A stretch of 31,882 nt of DNA from Chloroflexota bacterium (GTDB taxonomy: Bacteria > Chloroflexota > Anaerolineae > Caldilineales > Caldilineaceae). Below the pieces are notes generated by a model. The model saw only the letters and a program-made list of their open reading frames with translations. It had not been told where the DNA came from and made no database searches. Both the position numbers and the translations under genes were made by a program. Of the stretch, positions 9,723 to 17,991 are shown one piece after another; the first letter of the stretch is position 1, and every line of letters starts with the position of its first letter. Location: the NCBI GenBank assembly GCA_003577005.1, contig QEUW01000039.1:1-31882 (forward strand). The letters are read 5' to 3'.

Positions 9723-10226
9723 ATGGCCCGTTTTACCCAGTTGCTACACGAGCAATATAAAACCTTCCAACCTTGCCTTGAGCAGTTGCGCGCCTTAGCG
9801 GCGGCAGCCGAGGCAACTCCCCCGGCTTCCCTCCAACACGAGTTGGAGGACGTCTCCGACTTTCTGGCCAACCAACTGGGGCTTCATATTCACATTGCTG
9901 ACCAGGTCCTCTACCCGTTGGTGGAATATCTGCTGGCAACGCCGGACGCCACCGCCGCCATGCGCAATGAGCACGATGAAATTCGCCGTCTGACGGATGA
10001 ACTGCTGGCGTTATGCGCCACTCTCACCGGCGAGCCACTTCGACCAGACCAGACCCAGGCGCTCCAGCTCGTGTTACAGGATCTCGCCACGCTCGTAACC
10101 GCCCACTTGGCGAAAGAGGAAACGCTTTACCTCCCCCTCCTGACGGCAAAGCTGACGCCGGCGGCTGACCACGGGATGCTGGTCGTCATTGAAATGGTCG
10201 CTGGCGAGGCCAAGGATGACCCGTAG
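9723..10226 (+). CDS. Hemerythrin HHE-domain protein
   Basis: Small four-helix protein (167 residues), predicted cytoplasmic, with the hemerythrin-like cation-binding pattern: LGLHIHIAD (His55/His57), MRNEHDEIRRL (His84 with acidic neighbours) and VTAHLAKEETLYLPLL (His128, Glu132/133). Such domains bind a di-iron centre and take part in O2, NO or iron-stress responses; the specific role here is unknown. The start ATG 9723 is chosen because homology-like sequence begins at MARFTQLLHEQY; the upstream open frame from 9438 is Arg/Ser/Ala-rich and unlikely to be coding. GGGAG lies about 14 bp upstream, a weak site. The TAG stop at 10224-10226 is followed in the same frame by 20 open codons, described separately. 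Confidence 0.85.
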   Translation: MARFTQLLHEQYKTFQPCLEQLRALAAAAEATPPASLQHELEDVSDFLANQLGLHIHIADQVLYPLVEYLLATPDATAAMRNEHDEIRRLTDELLALCATLTGEPLRPDQTQALQLVLQDLATLVTAHLAKEETLYLPLLTAKLTPAADHGMLVVIEMVAGEAKDDP

Positions 10227-10289
10227 GAATGCAACGAGTTGATCGCCCAACTGAAGAAAGCGTACCACTGTCGCAGGGACCTGATGTAG
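10227..10289 (+). other. In-frame 20-codon extension after the hemerythrin amber stop
   Basis: Directly after TAG 10224-10226 the same frame reads ECNELIAQLKKAYHCRRDLM and ends at TAG 10287-10289. It resembles a final amphipathic helix of the hemerythrin fold. This suggests an ancestral longer protein shortened by a sense-to-TAG change, or rarely read-through. It is short enough to be chance. Confidence 0.35.
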
Positions 10290-10456
10290 CGTTCTAGGCT
10301 CCGTCCCCTTCAGGCGCAGGAGACCGGCTCTTCCCGCAGCAGTTGACGGCGAGGACGTATGGTTGGAAACTGTACCCGCACTTTGTCTCCCCTCTTTTTG
10401 TTTTTAGCGGGAATTGCGGAGAGCCAAAAAAGTTCTTCGACTCAGGGCATTCACAT

Positions 10457-10589
10457 AGAAGCTGTTTGAAAAGGGTCGGTGCATCGCACGCTGCGCGTGC
10501 AATGCACCTGGGCCGCCGGGCATTCCTGAGGCGCAACGCACCTTGCCGGTACACGCACCAGCGTGGAGCCCCCTTTTCAAACAGCTTCT
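10457..10589. mobile_element. MITE-like element with 19-bp perfect terminal inverted repeats
   Basis: AGAAGCTGTTTGAAAAGGG at 10457-10475 is matched exactly in reverse complement at 10571-10589, giving a 133-bp unit. Inside, GGTGCATCGCACGC (10478-10491) pairs with GCGTGCAATGCACC (10494-10507) with one mismatch, so the left half can fold into a second hairpin. No transposase is encoded, so this looks like a non-autonomous miniature transposon or a repetitive palindromic element. I could not see a clear target-site duplication. Confidence 0.65.
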
Positions 10590-10657
10590 TACGTTTCACG
10601 GCGCAGATAAAATGTCCTGTCCCGTGAAATCTCACCCTGGAATTTTCGTGGAGGGGC

Positions 10658-10686
10658 TTGACATTCGCCATCTTTTATTCTATTAT
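10658..10686 (+). promoter_or_regulatory. Near-consensus sigma-70 promoter of the arsR-rhodanese operon
   Basis: TTGACA (10658-10663) is followed after exactly 17 bp by TATTAT (10681-10686). This is the best promoter match in the window and lies 46 bp before the ATG at 10732. Confidence 0.8.
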
Positions 10687-10716
10687 TCAATTAATCAATT
10701 GCTTTATTGAATAATA
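10681..10716 (+). promoter_or_regulatory. ArsR-type palindromic operator overlapping the -10 box
   Basis: TATTATTCAAT (10681-10691) and ATTGAATAATA (10706-10716) form a perfect 11-bp inverted repeat around a 14-bp AT-rich centre, which itself contains part of a second inverted repeat, CAATT-AATC-AATTG (10688-10701). AT-rich imperfect dyads are typical ArsR/SmtB operators. The left arm coincides with the -10 box, so a dimer bound here should block transcription. The ArsR protein encoded immediately downstream is the obvious candidate, implying autoregulation. Confidence 0.75.
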
Positions 10717-10731
10717 GGGTGAACAACTGTC

Positions 10732-11415
10732 ATGTCTACCACGAAGGATCTTGGAAAACGGCGCCGCAAAGAACGACTCTATCAGCTTTTTGCCCAGGTA
10801 GCCAGCGCCATGGCCAATCCGCACCGCCTGGAGCTGTTGGATTTGCTGGCGCAAGCGCCACGGACGGTCGAGGACCTGGCCCAGGAAGCGCAGATGAGTG
10901 TTGCTAACACGTCTCAACATCTGCAACGGCTCAAGCAAGCCCGCCTGGTGCGCGATGAACGAGAGGGTCTATATGTGCGTTACCAGCTTGCCGACCCCTC
11001 GGTGGCGCGCTTGTGGGTCGAACTCCGTACAGTGGCTGAACACCAACTGGCGGAAGTCGATCATGCGCTCGCCGCCTATCGCCCGCGCCGTCACGCGTTT
11101 GCGACGATTTCCACGGCGGAGCTGCAGGAGCGGCTACGAGACGATGAGGTTGTGCTGCTTGATGTACGGCCAACGGTCGAATACCAGGCAGACCACATCC
11201 CCGGCGCCATTTCGATGCCAGTGGACGAAGTCGCCCACCGTCTGGAAGAGCTGCCAACGGACAAACTTATTGTCGCCTACTGCCGTGGCCCCTATTGTGT
11301 CTACGCCGATGAAGCCCTCGACTTGCTGGCAGCTAGGGGATGGGCTGTTGCCCGTCTCGAAGAGGGTGTACTCGAGTGGCAACTGGGCGACGGCGGGCAA
11401 GCTGTGGCGGTTTGA
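10732..11415 (+). CDS. ArsR-family repressor fused to a rhodanese domain
   Basis: DNA-binding regulator of 227 residues. Residues about 15-95 form an ArsR winged helix ('ASAMANPHRLELLDLLAQ', recognition region 'MSVANTSQHLQRLKQARLV', wing 'DEREGLYVRYQL'). Residues about 125-225 form a rhodanese domain ('VLLDVRPTVEYQADHIPGA') with the active-site loop CRGPYC at 184-189. Those two cysteines are the only ones in the protein; the HTH part has none of the metal- or persulfide-sensing cysteines of SmtB or BigR/SqrR types. I infer that signal sensing, probably of persulfide or another sulfane-sulfur donor, occurs on the rhodanese loop. The gene follows a strong promoter with an overlapping dyad and heads an operon with a rhodanese-MBL protein and an MFS transporter. 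Confidence 0.92.
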   Translation: MSTTKDLGKRRRKERLYQLFAQVASAMANPHRLELLDLLAQAPRTVEDLAQEAQMSVANTSQHLQRLKQARLVRDEREGLYVRYQLADPSVARLWVELRTVAEHQLAEVDHALAAYRPRRHAFATISTAELQERLRDDEVVLLDVRPTVEYQADHIPGAISMPVDEVAHRLEELPTDKLIVAYCRGPYCVYADEALDLLAARGWAVARLEEGVLEWQLGDGGQAVAV

Positions 11416-11529
11416 CGTATGGCTGCCGCTACGAGACCGCTTGTTGAGACGGCTATCGGATTCGATCAGACGCCCGATTCAAGAGGCTGACCCACCGTTA
11501 CGCGCATGAGTAAAATCAAGGAGAGGACG

Positions 11530-12639
11530 ATGAACACACCCACAATTGACGTTGAGATGCTGCGCACCTGGCTAGAACAAGGCCAACCAGTCACCGTGCT
11601 AGACATTCGCACAACCCAAGATCGCGCCGAATGGTCTATTCCTGGAAGTACACATATCGATGCCTATGAGGCGCTCCGGGCCAATGATCCCCTTGCCCTG
11701 GCCGGTGTAAAACTAGCAGGGGATCAACCAGTGGTGACGGTTTGTGGCGCCGGCAAAGTCAGCATGACTGCCGCCCAACAACTCAGCGAGCGTGGCATCC
11801 AGGCGTTCTCGCTCGCCGGGGGCATGAAAGCCTGGAGCCTGGCCTGGAACCAGGCGTCGATCCGTTTACCAGGGACAGACACGCCGGTGATTCAGGTACG
11901 GCGCACCGGGAAAGGCTGTCTCTCGTATTTGATCGGGTCGAACGGCGAGGCCGCGGTGATCGATACTGCGCTGGCGCCGGCAATCTATCTCCAACTGGCG
12001 CGTGAACACGGCTGGGCGATCCGGCATGTGCTGGACACCCACATCCACGCCGATCATCTGTCCCGCTCACGCCAACTCGCCCAAGAGAGTGGGGCAACGC
12101 TCTATTTGCCTGCTCAAGAACGTGTTTCATACCCATTCACACCCTTACAGGATGGCGATACGGTAACCATCGGCGGGGTCCAACTGGTCGCCTACCATAC
12201 CCCTGGGCATACCCTGGAAAGCACCTGTTATCTCCTCGGCGGCCAGGCGCTCTTCACGGGGGATACGCTCTTCCTGGCCGGGGTGGGGCGGCCGGACCTG
12301 GAAGCCGATCCCGGCGAGGCGCGGCAGCGCGCCCATGCCCTCTACCATTCGCTCCACCGGCTGCTCATGCTCGCCCCGCAGACGCTCGTACTGCCCGGCC
12401 ACACGAACACCCCGGTTGCGTTCGATGGTGAGGCAGTCACCGCCTCGCTCGGCTCAGTGCGGGAGGAGATTGCCCTATTGCACGAGTCCGAATCTGCTTT
12501 CGTAGAAGCGCTGTTGATGCGTATTCCACCGGCGCCACCCAACCATCAGCGCATTGTTCAACTCAATGAAACAGGTTCAGCTCTTCCCGATGATCCGACC
12601 GACCTGGAAGCTGGGGCGAACCGCTGTGCAGTCATGTAG
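11530..12639 (+). CDS. Rhodanese-metallo-beta-lactamase fusion, persulfide dioxygenase-like
   Basis: 369 residues. ATG 11530 is chosen because AAGGAGAGG lies just upstream; the open frame begins 8 codons earlier at 11506. Residues about 1-105 are a rhodanese domain ('VTVLDIRTTQDRAEWSIPGS') with candidate active-site Cys72 in VVTVCGAGK. Residues about 115-350 are a metallo-beta-lactamase fold: DTHIHADHLS (His171, His173, Asp175, His176), YHTPGHTLEST, FTGDTLFLAGVGRPDL and LPGHTN. The GDTLF...GVGRPDL signature matches the ETHE1/persulfide-dioxygenase-like group, which oxidise glutathione or related persulfides to sulfite using one Fe. The fusion resembles CstB-like enzymes but with the rhodanese domain at the N-terminus. 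The substrate is inferred. It lies 114 bp after the ArsR-rhodanese gene and 12 bp before the MFS gene. Confidence 0.88.
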   Translation: MNTPTIDVEMLRTWLEQGQPVTVLDIRTTQDRAEWSIPGSTHIDAYEALRANDPLALAGVKLAGDQPVVTVCGAGKVSMTAAQQLSERGIQAFSLAGGMKAWSLAWNQASIRLPGTDTPVIQVRRTGKGCLSYLIGSNGEAAVIDTALAPAIYLQLAREHGWAIRHVLDTHIHADHLSRSRQLAQESGATLYLPAQERVSYPFTPLQDGDTVTIGGVQLVAYHTPGHTLESTCYLLGGQALFTGDTLFLAGVGRPDLEADPGEARQRAHALYHSLHRLLMLAPQTLVLPGHTNTPVAFDGEAVTASLGSVREEIALLHESESAFVEALLMRIPPAPPNHQRIVQLNETGSALPDDPTDLEAGANRCAVM

Positions 12640-12651
12640 AAAGAGGAATAT

Positions 12652-13965
12652 ATGGCAACTACCTCCTTGACCGGACTTCAACTCGGTCTGCGGGCAAATT
12701 GGGTGCAGTTTGCGCTACTGGTGCTCGTCAACGCCTTTGTCGGCGCCATGGTGGGTCTGGAGCGCACGGTTGTTCCCCTTCTGGCCGAGGCTGAATTTGG
12801 GCTGGTGTCCAAATCCTTCATGCTTTCGTTTTTGGTCAGTTTTGGCATCGTGAAGGCGTTGGCGAACCTGCTGGCCGGGCGGCTTTCCGACCGCCTGGGA
12901 CGCAAGCAGATCTTGATTGCCGGTTGGCTGGTAGGGCTACCGGTTCCTCTGCTGATTATCTTTGCTCCCAACTGGCACTGGGTTGTCTTCGCAAATGTGT
13001 TGTTAGGGATCAACCAGGGATTGTGTTGGTCCACTGCGGTGATTATGAAGATCGACCTCGTTGGCCCCAAACAACGAGGGCTCGCCATGGGGCTAAATGA
13101 GTTTGCCGGCTATGTGGCTGTTGCGCTCACCGCACTGGCGACAGGCTACGCAGCGGCGGCTTACGGGCTGAGACCGTTTCCCTTTTACCCTGGTCTCGCC
13201 TTTGCCCTGATAGGGCTGCTGCTTTCTATCTTCTTTGTGCGCGAGACAAAACCGTTTGCACATCTGGAAGCACGACTAGCCAACCAGGAGGCTGCGACAC
13301 CAACTTTTACCCAGGTGTTTCTATTGACCAGTTGGAAGAACAAGACGCTCTTTTCGGCTAGCCAGGCTGGCATGGTCAACAACTTGAACGATGGCATGGT
13401 CTGGGGATTGCTGCCCCTATTCCTGACTGGGCTGGGAGTGCCGTTGGCGCACATTGGCATCCTGGCGGCAGTATACCCGGGGGTTTGGGGTCTCAGCCAG
13501 TTGTTCACAGGGGGGCTCAGTGACCGGCTAGGGCGCAAGTGGCTCATTGCCGGCGGCATGTGGCTGCAAGCTGGCGGGATCGGGGTGCTGGTCGCCGGTC
13601 ACTCCTTTAACTGGTGGCTGGGCGGCGCTGTCTTATTGGGACTTGGGACAGCCATGGTCTACCCAACACTGCTGGCGGCCGTTTCCGATGTCGCCCATCC
13701 TGCCTGGCGCGGGTCGGCGGTGGGCATCTATCGCCTCTGGCGGGACAGCGGGTATGCGGTTGGAGCAATCGTGGCCGGGCTGCTGGCCGATGCGTTGGGC
13801 ATGCAGGCTGCCATTGGCGCAATTGCCGGGTTGACCTTGCTTTCGGGCGTTGTCGTCGCCGGCCTTATGCGCGAGACACTGCCGGAGCGCCTGCCAACGG
13901 CTACGGCTGCCACCACAGATCCCGCTACGGGAGCGTTCGTCGTCGATCGCTCGCAGAACGCGTAA
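12652..13965 (+). CDS. MFS transporter, probable sulfur-stress operon member
   Basis: Integral inner-membrane protein of 437 residues with about 12 hydrophobic segments and two MFS loop motifs, GRLSDRLGRKQ (about residue 80) and GGLSDRLGRKW (about residue 290), the expected repeat of the A motif in the two halves. The start ATG 12652 follows AGAGGAAT. It begins 12 bp after the rhodanese-MBL gene and ends the operon. The position suggests export or import of a compound linked to sulfur handling, but the sequence does not reveal the substrate. The last 30 residues are hydrophilic and Thr/Ala-rich. Confidence 0.88.
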   Translation: MATTSLTGLQLGLRANWVQFALLVLVNAFVGAMVGLERTVVPLLAEAEFGLVSKSFMLSFLVSFGIVKALANLLAGRLSDRLGRKQILIAGWLVGLPVPLLIIFAPNWHWVVFANVLLGINQGLCWSTAVIMKIDLVGPKQRGLAMGLNEFAGYVAVALTALATGYAAAAYGLRPFPFYPGLAFALIGLLLSIFFVRETKPFAHLEARLANQEAATPTFTQVFLLTSWKNKTLFSASQAGMVNNLNDGMVWGLLPLFLTGLGVPLAHIGILAAVYPGVWGLSQLFTGGLSDRLGRKWLIAGGMWLQAGGIGVLVAGHSFNWWLGGAVLLGLGTAMVYPTLLAAVSDVAHPAWRGSAVGIYRLWRDSGYAVGAIVAGLLADALGMQAAIGAIAGLTLLSGVVVAGLMRETLPERLPTATAATTDPATGAFVVDRSQNA

Positions 13966-14023
13966 CGTTCACCTGGCTGGATCAAGACTGTCCCAAATTT
14001 GATACTGTCCGTGAATGAAATAC

Positions 14024-14081
14024 GTGTGGCCTCACACTGCGCGTTACTTGCTTAAGAGAAGCGTGCAGTGGGAGGCCGCAC
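14024..14081. repeat. Imperfect inverted repeat after the MFS gene
   Basis: GTGTGGCCTCACACTGCGCG (14024-14043) pairs with the reverse complement of 14062-14081 with three mismatches; the loop is about 18 nt. It lies 59 bp after the MFS stop. There is no T-run, so it is a possible factor-dependent terminator or processing hairpin rather than a classic terminator. The rest of 13966-14151 shows no gene. Confidence 0.5.
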
Positions 14082-14151
14082 CTATGTTTTCCTGGTTCTC
14101 GAATTCGCTAGCACTATCAAATCCTGGATGCATCCTTCTGTGATCTGGTTG

Positions 14152-14180
14152 TTGTAATCGATTTTCGTCTATGGTATACT
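14152..14180 (+). promoter_or_regulatory. Probable ftsK promoter with extended -10
   Basis: TTGTAA (14152-14157), 17 bp, TATACT (14175-14180), with TGG immediately before the -10 box (extended -10). It is about 70 bp upstream of the ftsK ATG. A small dyad, AGCAGG-TGTTG-CCTGCT (14221-14237), lies in the leader between promoter and start. Confidence 0.6.
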
Positions 14181-14249
14181 GCCACTGAACGTTTGTTCGG
14201 ACTAGATCTGTGTGTGCTGTAGCAGGTGTTGCCTGCTTTCTAGTGCTGT

Positions 14250-16748
14250 ATGCCCGCAAAGAAAGGCTCGCGCAAGAGCAAACCTCAACCAAATCCACTG
14301 CACCAGTTGCCGGTGTTGCTCTCGCGGGGCGAGAGCATCGGTGTGGTCCTCGTCTTTCTGGCGGCGATCACGCTCTTGAGCCTGCTGACGAGCAGCAATG
14401 GTGTGCTCACTGCTACCTGGCTGGGCTGGCTAGAGATGCTTTTTGGGGTGGGCATCTGGGGTTTCCCGCTGGTCACCGGTGTGTTGGGCCTGTGGATGAT
14501 CATCCGCGCCATCGAGCAGATGCCGGACCTGCCCTGGCAGCGACCGGCGGGCCTGGCGCTACTCTTTTTGAGCGTGATCATGGCCGGCACCCTGTGGGAT
14601 GGCAACTCATTGGACCCGCTCGGCGGCCAGGTGGGTTTGTTGCTGGCCGAAGTGATCAGCGGCGCCGTCGGCGAGTGGGGCGCCTGGGCGGTGGCCAGCT
14701 TTCTAGCGGTGGCCGGTTTTGTGTTGCTCACCGACCGGCTGCTGGTCGAGATCGGCGAGGAGCTTGCGGCGCTTGCCCGCCACTGGCGCCAGCGGGTGCA
14801 ACCAGGCCCCGGGCGTCCCCCCATCGACCCGGCGGTTCCGCTGCCGTCGGGGATGCTGCCCTGGTGGAAACGCCTGCAAGAACGCTGGCGACAGCAGAGC
14901 CCTCGCCTGTCCTTACCACCAAAACTGACCACCCTGGTGCGGCCAGAACCCGGCCCGGTCCATCGTCAACCTGCCCGGCTGCCGCAGACAACGCCGCAGA
15001 CGGTGCGGGTGATCGGATCGCCCCCGGCCAAAAACGAGGATGACCTCCTCACCCCGCGCATCTTTGGCGGCGCCCAGGAGTGGCGGTTGCCTCGTTTGGA
15101 CGAGATGTTGCTCGATTGGGAGCGTCACAGCGACAGCGACGAGCGCATCCGCCATCAGGGCCGCCTGATCCAGGAGACGCTGGCGCTCTTTGGCGTGCCG
15201 GCCGATTTTGAAGGCGCCTACAAGGGCCCCTCGGTTACGCAGTATCTAATCAAACCGGGCTATATCGAGCGCACTGTGCAGGGACAGGTCACGCGGACCA
15301 AAGTCAAAGTCTCCAAGATCGCGGGTCTGGCCAACGATCTGGCATTGGCGTTGGCCGCACCTAGCGTCCGCATCGAAGCGCCCATTCCCGGCACCAACTA
15401 TGTGGGGGTGGAAGTTCCCAACCACGAGGGGAACACCGTCGGCCTCAAAGAGTTGATGGAGTCGGACACCTTTCAGAATGTCAAGGGGCGGCTGCGGATT
15501 GCGCTGGGTGAGGATGTCAAGGGGCAGCCCATTGTAACCGACCTGGGCCGGATGCCTCACTTGCTGATCGCCGGCGCCACCGGTTCGGGTAAATCGGCCT
15601 GTATCAACTCGATCATCTGCTGTCTTTTGCTCACCCACACTCCAGAGACGCTGCGTTTGCTCATGGTGGACCCCAAGATGGTGGAGTTGAGCACCTACAC
15701 TGGTGTGCCGCATCTGCTTGGCCCGGTGGTGACCGAGGTGGACAAGGCGGCGGGCGTGCTCTACTGGGCGGTCAAGGAGATGGAGCGCCGCTACACGCTC
15801 TTTAGCCAGGCGGGCGCCCGCGACCTGACCCGTTACAACGACTATCTCGAAAAGCAGGGTGAAAAGCCGTTGCCCTATATCGTCATCATCGTGGATGAGA
15901 TGGCCGACCTGATGATGGCGGCCCCCGAAGAGGTAGAAAAGCATATCTGCCGCCTGGCGCAGATGGCGCGCGCGGTGGGTATCCACCTGATCATCGCCAC
16001 GCAGCGCCCGTCGGTCGATGTGATCACCGGTTTGATCAAGGCCAACTTCCCGGCGCGCATCGCCTTTGCCGTCACCAGCCAGACCGACAGCCGCGTCATT
16101 CTCGACATTCCAGGCGCCGAACGGCTGTTGGGGCGGGGCGACATGCTCTTTATGGCGCCGGATTCCAGCAAGCTCGAACGGCTTCAAGGCGCGTGGACGA
16201 GTGACGAAGAGATCAACCGGATCATCAACTATTGGAAGAGCAACCGCGGCCACGAAACTGGCGCCGGTTTGAACGTTGTGCCATCCAGTACCGGGCTCCA
16301 CCAGAATCCGGATCAAGAAGACGAAGTTCATGATCTGGAGGACGACGAGCAACCTGCCGCAGCTCCTCGCCGGAGTGGGGGCAAGGTGGCCCCCCTGACC
16401 GGTCTCAGCCAGGCCCCGCTCTTTGAAGAGATCGAAGCCATGCGTAAGGTCGAAGCGCGCGACGATCTGTTCGACGAGGCGGTGCGCATCGTCGAAGAAG
16501 AGGGGCGTGGCTCGGTCAGCCTTTTGCAGCGCAAGTTGCGGATTGGCTACAGCCGGGCGGCCCGGCTGGTCGATCAACTGGAAGAGGCCGGCATCCTTGG
16601 CCCAGACCAGGGAGGCACCCTGGGTCGCGCCGTTTTGACCCGTGCGCCGGAAACAGCGCCCGACGCACCACTCGCTCCGCGCATCATCGGCGAAGAGGAA
16701 GACCCTGCCGGTGATGGGAGCACCCAACAACCACACATCTGGATGTAA
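14250..16748 (+). CDS. ftsK: FtsK/SpoIIIE DNA translocase
   Basis: 832-residue membrane-anchored dsDNA pump that moves chromosome arms through the closing septum. The N-terminus is basic, followed by about four membrane spans between residues 30 and 165. A Pro/Arg-rich linker (about 190-270) is short, as in SpoIIIE-length proteins. The motor has an FtsK alpha/beta region ('YKGPSVTQYLIKPGY'), Walker A GATGSGKSA (about 443-451), Walker B YIVIIVDEMADLMM, and the conserved 'IHLIIATQRPSVDVITG' and 'AFAVTSQTDSRVILD'. A gamma winged-helix domain closes the protein ('GRGSVSLLQRKLRIGYSRAA'), so it should read KOPS/SRS-like polarity sequences. No strong Shine-Dalgarno is seen before ATG 14250. The stop is 16 bp before the next gene's TTG start, so the two are probably co-transcribed. 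Confidence 0.95.
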   Translation: MPAKKGSRKSKPQPNPLHQLPVLLSRGESIGVVLVFLAAITLLSLLTSSNGVLTATWLGWLEMLFGVGIWGFPLVTGVLGLWMIIRAIEQMPDLPWQRPAGLALLFLSVIMAGTLWDGNSLDPLGGQVGLLLAEVISGAVGEWGAWAVASFLAVAGFVLLTDRLLVEIGEELAALARHWRQRVQPGPGRPPIDPAVPLPSGMLPWWKRLQERWRQQSPRLSLPPKLTTLVRPEPGPVHRQPARLPQTTPQTVRVIGSPPAKNEDDLLTPRIFGGAQEWRLPRLDEMLLDWERHSDSDERIRHQGRLIQETLALFGVPADFEGAYKGPSVTQYLIKPGYIERTVQGQVTRTKVKVSKIAGLANDLALALAAPSVRIEAPIPGTNYVGVEVPNHEGNTVGLKELMESDTFQNVKGRLRIALGEDVKGQPIVTDLGRMPHLLIAGATGSGKSACINSIICCLLLTHTPETLRLLMVDPKMVELSTYTGVPHLLGPVVTEVDKAAGVLYWAVKEMERRYTLFSQAGARDLTRYNDYLEKQGEKPLPYIVIIVDEMADLMMAAPEEVEKHICRLAQMARAVGIHLIIATQRPSVDVITGLIKANFPARIAFAVTSQTDSRVILDIPGAERLLGRGDMLFMAPDSSKLERLQGAWTSDEEINRIINYWKSNRGHETGAGLNVVPSSTGLHQNPDQEDEVHDLEDDEQPAAAPRRSGGKVAPLTGLSQAPLFEEIEAMRKVEARDDLFDEAVRIVEEEGRGSVSLLQRKLRIGYSRAARLVDQLEEAGILGPDQGGTLGRAVLTRAPETAPDAPLAPRIIGEEEDPAGDGSTQQPHIWM

Positions 16749-16764
16749 GCGCAGAGGAGCGTTT

Positions 16765-17991
16765 TTGACCACTCAATCGCAGCAGGCGACACCTGCGATC
16801 TCGTTTGCGCGGCTGCTGGGCATCTGCATGGCAGCGCGCTTCCTGGTCGATACGGGTATCCAGACATTCAACCCCTTTTTGCCGATCATTGCTGCCGGGC
16901 TGGGTGTCGACATCGTGACGATGGGGCGGCTCCTCGGCGTGCAAAATCTGGTCGGGCTCTGCTCGCCGGCATTAGGGGCATGGGCCGAACGGCGCGGCTA
17001 CCGGCTGGTGATGCGCCTGAGCCTGCTGGCGGGTGCGCTCGGTTTTTTGCTTATTGGAATAAGCCGCCAGTTGGCGACCGCGCTGTTGGGCATGGTGTTG
17101 ATTGGTTTTTGTCTGGCCGGCTTTATTCCCACATTGGTGGCCTATCTCAGTGCGCGCTTGCCCTATGCCCGGCGCGCCCGTGGGCTTGGTATTTTGGAGT
17201 ATTCGTGGGCGCTCTCTGGCATTGTGGGGATGATGGTGGTCGGGCAGTTGATCGCCATTGGCGGCTGGCGTGTGCCCTTCTTCCTCCTAACGAGCGGCCT
17301 GTTGCTGATGGTCTTTGTTTTTGGAGCGTTGCCGGCGGCCCGTTCTGATCTGGCGGCGCGAGCGGCTATCCCGGCTGCAGCAACCGGGTCGTGGCTCCAG
17401 AGCGCCCGTGGTTTGTTTGACCTTGGCGCCCATGCCCGCTCCGCCTACAGTGCAATTGGGGCAAGCATGCTCAACTTTGTCGCCTTGATGCAGTTCAACC
17501 TTGCCTACGGCGCCTGGTTGAGCGAGCAGTACGGCATCGGACCGGTTGAGCTGGGCACGGTGGCTTTCCTCTTTGGCTGTTTCGACTTGTGCGGCAGCGT
17601 TGCGGTCAGCCTATTTACCGACCGGATCGGCAAGCGCCGTTCGGTATTGGCTGGCGGTGGCGGCGCTCTGGCCGGCTATGCGATTTTGCCGCTCTTCAAT
17701 GTGGGGCTGGCGTCCGCCGTCGTGGCCTTCGCCGTGACACGCAGCTTTGCCGAGTTCTTTTTAGTCAGTATCATTTCGCTGCTGAGCGAACAGGCGCCCA
17801 CCCAGCGCGCCAAGGTGATGACCCTCAACGTGGCTGCTATGCAGATCGGGTTTACCGTTGCTGGCTTTTCTGGCCCGTGGCTCTACACCTATTATGGTGT
17901 CTCGGGGTTGGCGTTGTGTTCGTTTTTTGTACTGTTGGCAGGCGTAGCCATTGTCCTGCTGCGGGTGAGCGAACCTGGGGGCGAACTGTAG
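16765..17991 (+). CDS. MFS transporter downstream of ftsK
   Basis: About 408-residue 12-span major facilitator protein. The reading frame is open from 16642, inside ftsK, but the likely start is TTG 16765: GAGGAG (16754-16759) precedes it by 5 bp and the protein begins MTTQSQQATPAISFARLLG, leading straight into the first hydrophobic span. An ATG start inside ftsK would add a hydrophilic tail with no ribosome site. Visible features are a degenerate A-loop 'GAWAERRGYRLVM', a second-half loop 'SLFTDRIGKRRS', and small-residue-rich membrane segments. The substrate is unknown. Its TAG stop lies within the arm of a 27-nt palindrome shared with the convergent caspase gene. Confidence 0.87.
   Translation: MTTQSQQATPAISFARLLGICMAARFLVDTGIQTFNPFLPIIAAGLGVDIVTMGRLLGVQNLVGLCSPALGAWAERRGYRLVMRLSLLAGALGFLLIGISRQLATALLGMVLIGFCLAGFIPTLVAYLSARLPYARRARGLGILEYSWALSGIVGMMVVGQLIAIGGWRVPFFLLTSGLLLMVFVFGALPAARSDLAARAAIPAAATGSWLQSARGLFDLGAHARSAYSAIGASMLNFVALMQFNLAYGAWLSEQYGIGPVELGTVAFLFGCFDLCGSVAVSLFTDRIGKRRSVLAGGGGALAGYAILPLFNVGLASAVVAFAVTRSFAEFFLVSIISLLSEQAPTQRAKVMTLNVAAMQIGFTVAGFSGPWLYTYYGVSGLALCSFFVLLAGVAIVLLRVSEPGGEL

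Noticed and set aside
10343..10627. Plus and minus open frames across the MITE-like element
   Set aside because: They run through the inverted repeats, have no ribosome site and encode Arg/Cys-rich sequence without domains.
12628..12639. C-terminal CAVM of the rhodanese-MBL protein, resembling a CaaX prenylation box
   Set aside because: Bacteria lack the prenylation pathway for this motif; a four-residue match is expected by chance.
14210..15043. 277-codon frame overlapping the start of ftsK in another frame
   Set aside because: Gly/Arg/Ala-rich translation without motifs, whereas the ftsK frame has membrane spans and conserved domains.
15246..16772. 508-codon minus-strand open frame opposite ftsK
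   Set aside because: It is antisense to conserved FtsK motor sequence and shows no family motif; a shadow of codon bias. The plus frame at 30490-31305 opposite the ABC ATPase is rejected for the same reason.
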